Assembly: GCF_008727775.1 (NCBI RefSeq) | Contig: NZ_CP044232.1 | Coordinates: 1,488,001 to 1,552,000 of the forward strand | Source: Microbacterium lushaniae | GTDB taxonomy: Bacteria > Actinomycetota > Actinomycetes > Actinomycetales > Microbacteriaceae | Direction of reading: 5' to 3' | Length of the DNA: 64,000 bases | In this document: one piece after another, positions 60,956-64,000 of the stretch | Layout of the letters: the number at the start of each line of letters is the position of its first letter | How positions within the stretch are numbered: position 1 is the stretch's first letter | Position numbers and translations under genes: made by a program | Notes under the pieces: generated by a model | Databases searched by the model: none | What the model was told of the DNA's origin: nothing | The model's input: the letters and a program-made list of their open reading frames with translations, nothing else

Positions 60956-61764
60956 CCGATCTGATGTTCGCCGACGTCGTCGTGGCGACCGCGCTGTCGG
61001 CCGCCGAGACGGCGGCGGAGGCGGCCGGCGTCCACGTGCGCGAAGTGGCAGGCGTGTCCGAGCAGGCCGCTGTGGTCGACCTGCTGTCCCGGATCTGGGG
61101 GAGAGGGCCCGACAACCCCACCGTGCCGCCGGAGCTCCTGCGCGCCCTCGGCAAGGCGGGCAACTACATCGCGGGCGCCTTCGCCGGCGACGAACTCGTC
61201 GGCGCGACGATCGGGTTCCACTCGGCGCCGGACCGGCATGCGCTGCACAGCCACATCGCGGGGGTGGCCGCATCCCATATCGGGCGGTCGGTGGGCTTCG
61301 CCATGAAGCTGCATCAGCGCGGATGGGCGCTCTCGCGCGGCATCGACGCGATCGAGTGGACGTTCGACCCCCTCGTCTCGCGCAACGCGTACTTCAACAT
61401 CGTCAAGCTGCATGCGCTGCCGGTGGAGTACCTCACGAACTTCTACGGAGCCATGTCCGACGCCATCAACAGCGACGGCGAGACCGACCGGATGCTCGTG
61501 CGGTGGGAGCTGCGCGAGGACGACGTCGCGGACGCTGCGGCGGGTCATCCGCCGGCCGTCTCCGCCGACTTCCCGCGCCAGGTCACCGTCGCCGTGCCGG
61601 CCGACATCCAGGCGCTCCGCGAAACCGACGTCGAGGCGGCTCGCGCGTGGCGGCGGACGCTGCGCGAGCAGCTCACCACCCACCTGGACTCCGGCGGGAA
61701 GGTCGTCGGCTTCGACCGCACCGAGGGGTACATCATCAGGCTCGGAGAGGGAAACACCGTATGA
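60952..61764 (+). CDS. COG3375-type GNAT-like acyltransferase
   Basis: The 270-aa protein has the predicted acetyltransferase core of COG3375: LLSRIWGRGPDNPTVPPELL, GNYIAGAFAGDELVGATIGF and HSHIAGVAASHIGRSVGFAM, then IEWTFDPLVSRNAYFNIVKL. In Geobacillus the gene beside N-succinylamino acid racemase is of this type and succinylates D-amino acids. Overlaps both neighbours (ATGA at each side). The acyl donor is inferred, not seen. Confidence 0.85.
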   Translation: MTDLMFADVVVATALSAAETAAEAAGVHVREVAGVSEQAAVVDLLSRIWGRGPDNPTVPPELLRALGKAGNYIAGAFAGDELVGATIGFHSAPDRHALHSHIAGVAASHIGRSVGFAMKLHQRGWALSRGIDAIEWTFDPLVSRNAYFNIVKLHALPVEYLTNFYGAMSDAINSDGETDRMLVRWELREDDVADAAAGHPPAVSADFPRQVTVAVPADIQALRETDVEAARAWRRTLREQLTTHLDSGGKVVGFDRTEGYIIRLGEGNTV

Positions 61765-62867
61765 AGATCGAGGGCTTCGAACTGCGCCGCGTGGCGATGC
61801 CGCTGGCGTCGCCGTTCCGCACGTCGTTCGGCACGCAGACCGACCGCGACATCCTGCTGGTGAAGGCGGTGACGGATGCTGCCGAGGGCTGGGGCGAGTG
61901 CGTCACACTGCCCGACCCGGTGTACTCGCCCGAGTACACCGAGGGCGCCGTCGACGTCATGAAGCGCTTCTTCATCCCCGCCCTCGGGGCCGCCGGCATC
62001 CCCGACGCCAACGCCGTCGCCGAGGTGCTGAAGCCCTTCAAGGGGCATCGCATGGCGAAGGCGGCGCTGGAGACCGCCGTGCTCGACGCCGAACTGCGGG
62101 CAGAGGGACGCTCGTTCGCACGGGAGCTCGGATCCGTGCACGACACCGTGCCGTGCGGGGTGTCGGTGGGGATCATGGACTCGGTGCCGCAGCTGCTGGA
62201 CGCCGTCGGGGGCTACCTCGACGAGGGCTACGTGCGCATCAAGCTCAAGATCGAACCCGGCTGGGACGTCGATGTCGTCCGGGCGGTGCGCGAACGCTTC
62301 GGCGACGAGGTGCTGCTGCAGGTCGACGCCAACACCGCGTACACGCTGCGCGACGCACCCCACCTCGCCAAGCTCGACGCCTTCGACCTGCTCCTGATCG
62401 AGCAGCCCCTGGAGGAGGAGGACGTGCTCGGCCACGCCGACCTCGCCAAGCTCGTGAAGACCCCCATCTGCCTGGACGAATCGATCACGTCGGCGCAGAC
62501 CGCGGCCGCCGCGATCCGCCTGGGCGCCACGAGCATCATCAACATCAAGCCCGGCCGGGTCGGCGGGTATCTGGAGGCCCGCCGCATCCACGATCTCGCG
62601 TCCGCCCACGGCATCCCGGTGTGGTGCGGGGGGATGGTCGAATCAGGCCTCGGCCGCGCGGCGAACATCGCGCTGGCGTCGCTGCCGGGCTTCACGCTCC
62701 CCGGTGACGTGTCGGCCAGCGGGCGCTTCTACGCCACCGACATCACCGAGCCCTTCGTCATGCAGGACGGCCACCTCACGGTGCCGACGGGTCCGGGCCT
62801 GGGCGTGACGCCGGTGCCGCACATCCTCGACGAGCTGACCACCGCCGTGGAGTGGGTTCCGATCTGA
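61761..62867 (+). CDS. N-acylamino acid racemase / o-succinylbenzoate synthase family enzyme
   Basis: The 368-aa enolase-superfamily protein carries every catalytic residue at the numbering known for the Amycolatopsis NSAR/OSBS: Lys163 in RIKLKIEP, metal ligands Asp189, Glu214 and Asp239, and Lys263 in NIKPGR. The end, TDITEPFVMQDGHLTVPTGP, is also NSAR-like. It would racemise N-succinyl or N-acyl amino acids; menaquinone-pathway OSBS activity is an alternative or side role. It overlaps the GNAT-like gene (ATGA). Confidence 0.9.
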   Translation: MKIEGFELRRVAMPLASPFRTSFGTQTDRDILLVKAVTDAAEGWGECVTLPDPVYSPEYTEGAVDVMKRFFIPALGAAGIPDANAVAEVLKPFKGHRMAKAALETAVLDAELRAEGRSFARELGSVHDTVPCGVSVGIMDSVPQLLDAVGGYLDEGYVRIKLKIEPGWDVDVVRAVRERFGDEVLLQVDANTAYTLRDAPHLAKLDAFDLLLIEQPLEEEDVLGHADLAKLVKTPICLDESITSAQTAAAAIRLGATSIINIKPGRVGGYLEARRIHDLASAHGIPVWCGGMVESGLGRAANIALASLPGFTLPGDVSASGRFYATDITEPFVMQDGHLTVPTGPGLGVTPVPHILDELTTAVEWVPI

Positions 62868-62871
62868 CGGC

Positions 62872-62877
62872 TATGCT
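62872..62877 (+). promoter_or_regulatory. -10 box before the PucR-like gene
   Basis: TATGCT lies 7 nt before the ATG at 62885 and gives the regulator a promoter of its own, even though it sits only 17 bp behind the operon. Confidence 0.45.
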
Positions 62878-62884
62878 CCCCCTC

Positions 62885-64000
62885 ATGAGCACGGGCCGCG
62901 CGGAGGGCTTGGCGCGGTCGAGTCTGGGTCGCGTCATCGACGACCTCGGCGTCACGCTCCTGGACGTCGCGCACGGCCGCATCGACGCCGAGCTCGACGT
63001 CGGCGGCGTCGTCATCCACGACCCCGCCGACGAGCCGGTCTACCCGCCGGGCGCGATCGTGCTGGGTGTGGGCGTGCGCGGCGGGACCGGGATCACGGCG
63101 CTGCTCGGCGAGCTCGGCGAGCACGCGGTGGCCGCGCTCGTGGTGCGCTCGCCCGTCGAGGTGACCGACGAGGTGCGCGCGGCCTGCGACGCCCACGGGA
63201 TCGCGCTGCTGGGCCTCGCGCGCGGCGCGACGTGGACGCAGCTGGCGGCCCTGCTGCGGTCGCTGCTGGCCGAGGACGACATCGGCGAGACGCACGTGGA
63301 GTCGCTCGGGGGCCTTCCCTCCGGCGACCTCTTCGCCGTCGCCGGTGCCATCGCGTCGCTCCTGGACGCGCCCATCACGATCGAGGATCGCTCCTCGCGC
63401 GTGCTCGCCTTCTCGGGGCGGCAGGAGGAGGCCGACGCGTCGCGCGCGGAGACGATCATCGGCCGCCAGGTGCCCGAGCGATACGCGCGCGTGCTCACCG
63501 AGATGGGCGTGTTCCGCGACCTGTACCGCGACGACCGTCCCGTCGTGGTCGACCCCATCCGACTGGGCGAGGGAGCGACGACCCAGCGCGTCGCGATCGC
63601 CGTGCGAGCCGGGGACGAGGTGCTCGGCTCGATCTGGGCGGCGATGGACGGCCCCCTCACGGCGGAGCGCACGGCGACGCTGCGGGATGCGGCCAAGCTC
63701 GTCGCGCTGCACCTGCTGCGCGTGCGGGCCGGCGCCGACGTGCAGCGGCGGCTGCGCACCGAACTGGTCAGCACGGCGCTGGAGGGCCGCGGCGGCGCGA
63801 GCGATGCGCTCGGGCGCCTCAGCCTCACCGGGCGCCGCGTGTGCGTGATCGCCGCGGCACTGGTGGCCGGGGGACGGGCGGCTGCGCCCGCGGAGCAGCA
63901 GCAGCTCGCCGAGCGGGAGCGATTCACCGACGCCCTCGCCGTGCACCTGTCGGCGGTGCAGCCGGGGGCTGCCGCCGCGCTCGTGGGCGACGTCGTGTAC
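62885..64000 (+). CDS. PucR-like regulator, truncated by the window end
   Basis: I translated the frame by hand; 372 codons are open without a stop to the window edge. The N-terminal part (GRVIDDLGVTLLDVAHGRID, then ALVVRSPVEVTDEVRAACDA) resembles the purine catabolism regulator-like domain of PucR/CdaR-type activators, followed by a GAF-like region (ITIEDRSSRVLAFSGRQEE). The C-terminal helix-turn-helix lies outside. By position it is the likely controller of the D-peptide operon. Confidence 0.75.
   Translation, partial: MSTGRAEGLARSSLGRVIDDLGVTLLDVAHGRIDAELDVGGVVIHDPADEPVYPPGAIVLGVGVRGGTGITALLGELGEHAVAALVVRSPVEVTDEVRAACDAHGIALLGLARGATWTQLAALLRSLLAEDDIGETHVESLGGLPSGDLFAVAGAIASLLDAPITIEDRSSRVLAFSGRQEEADASRAETIIGRQVPERYARVLTEMGVFRDLYRDDRPVVVDPIRLGEGATTQRVAIAVRAGDEVLGSIWAAMDGPLTAERTATLRDAAKLVALHLLRVRAGADVQRRLRTELVSTALEGRGGASDALGRLSLTGRRVCVIAAALVAGGRAAAPAEQQQLAERERFTDALAVHLSAVQPGAAAALVGDVVY

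Overview
The window is high-GC actinobacterial chromosome (GC- or CG-ending codons almost throughout), most like Microbacterium or a close Microbacteriaceae relative. Clues are a DUF222/HNH endonuclease, an NSS transporter with a MetS-type small subunit, aggregation-promoting-factor-like transglycosylases, and many genes starting 6-7 nt after a TANNNT -10 box (leaderless pattern). I see no rRNA, tRNA, transposase, integrase, prophage or CRISPR array. The last gene is cut by the window edge.

Layout. 1-12.7 kb is housekeeping and small accessory genes: a YchJ-like protein, a flavin monooxygenase, an SDR, a FUSC membrane protein, a DksA/TraR zinc finger, a DUF222-HNH protein, DUF503, a double-ACT regulator, an operon of GT2, EEP phosphohydrolase and membrane protein, an FBP-domain protein, two tiny acidic proteins, the NSS/MetS transporter and a VanZ protein. 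12.7-15.2 kb pairs a VanRS-like two-component system with VanZ- and VanY-like proteins. 15.2-19 kb holds a Y-family polymerase and an operon of a thioredoxin-like protein, MsrB, MsrA and a MalY-type aminotransferase. 19-24 kb has a Nudix hydrolase, a RibD-like reductase, PoxB, a PNPOx-like protein and an SDR. 24.3-29 kb is a siderophore uptake operon (lipoprotein, two permeases, ATPase, siderophore-interacting reductase) behind an iron-box-like promoter. 29-34 kb holds a sugar dehydrogenase lipoprotein, a phosphatase, NnrD, Pgi and DUF427. 34.4-42.6 kb holds two paralogous secreted transglycosylases, a PadR regulator, a UbiB kinase and secreted or membrane proteins. 43.8-46.8 kb is a large SF2 helicase, followed by about 1.3 kb of non-coding repeats that include four copies of an 82-bp element with terminal inverted repeats.

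The most interesting part is 48-64 kb. A D-aminoacylase-family gene diverges from a long, tightly overlapping operon: a D-aminopeptidase-like serine hydrolase, a complete Dpp-type peptide importer (one permease fused to an ATPase), an S9-peptidase/serine-hydrolase fusion, an M20 hydrolase, a COG3375 GNAT-like protein and an N-acylamino acid racemase/OSBS-family enzyme, followed by a PucR-like regulator. The racemase, GNAT-like protein and M20 hydrolase match the known N-succinylation route that inverts D- to L-amino acids. Together the locus reads as import, hydrolysis and stereo-inversion of D-amino-acid-containing peptides. The divergent promoter region carries two copies of a CGATCG-centred operator 31 bp apart. 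This functional model is inference.
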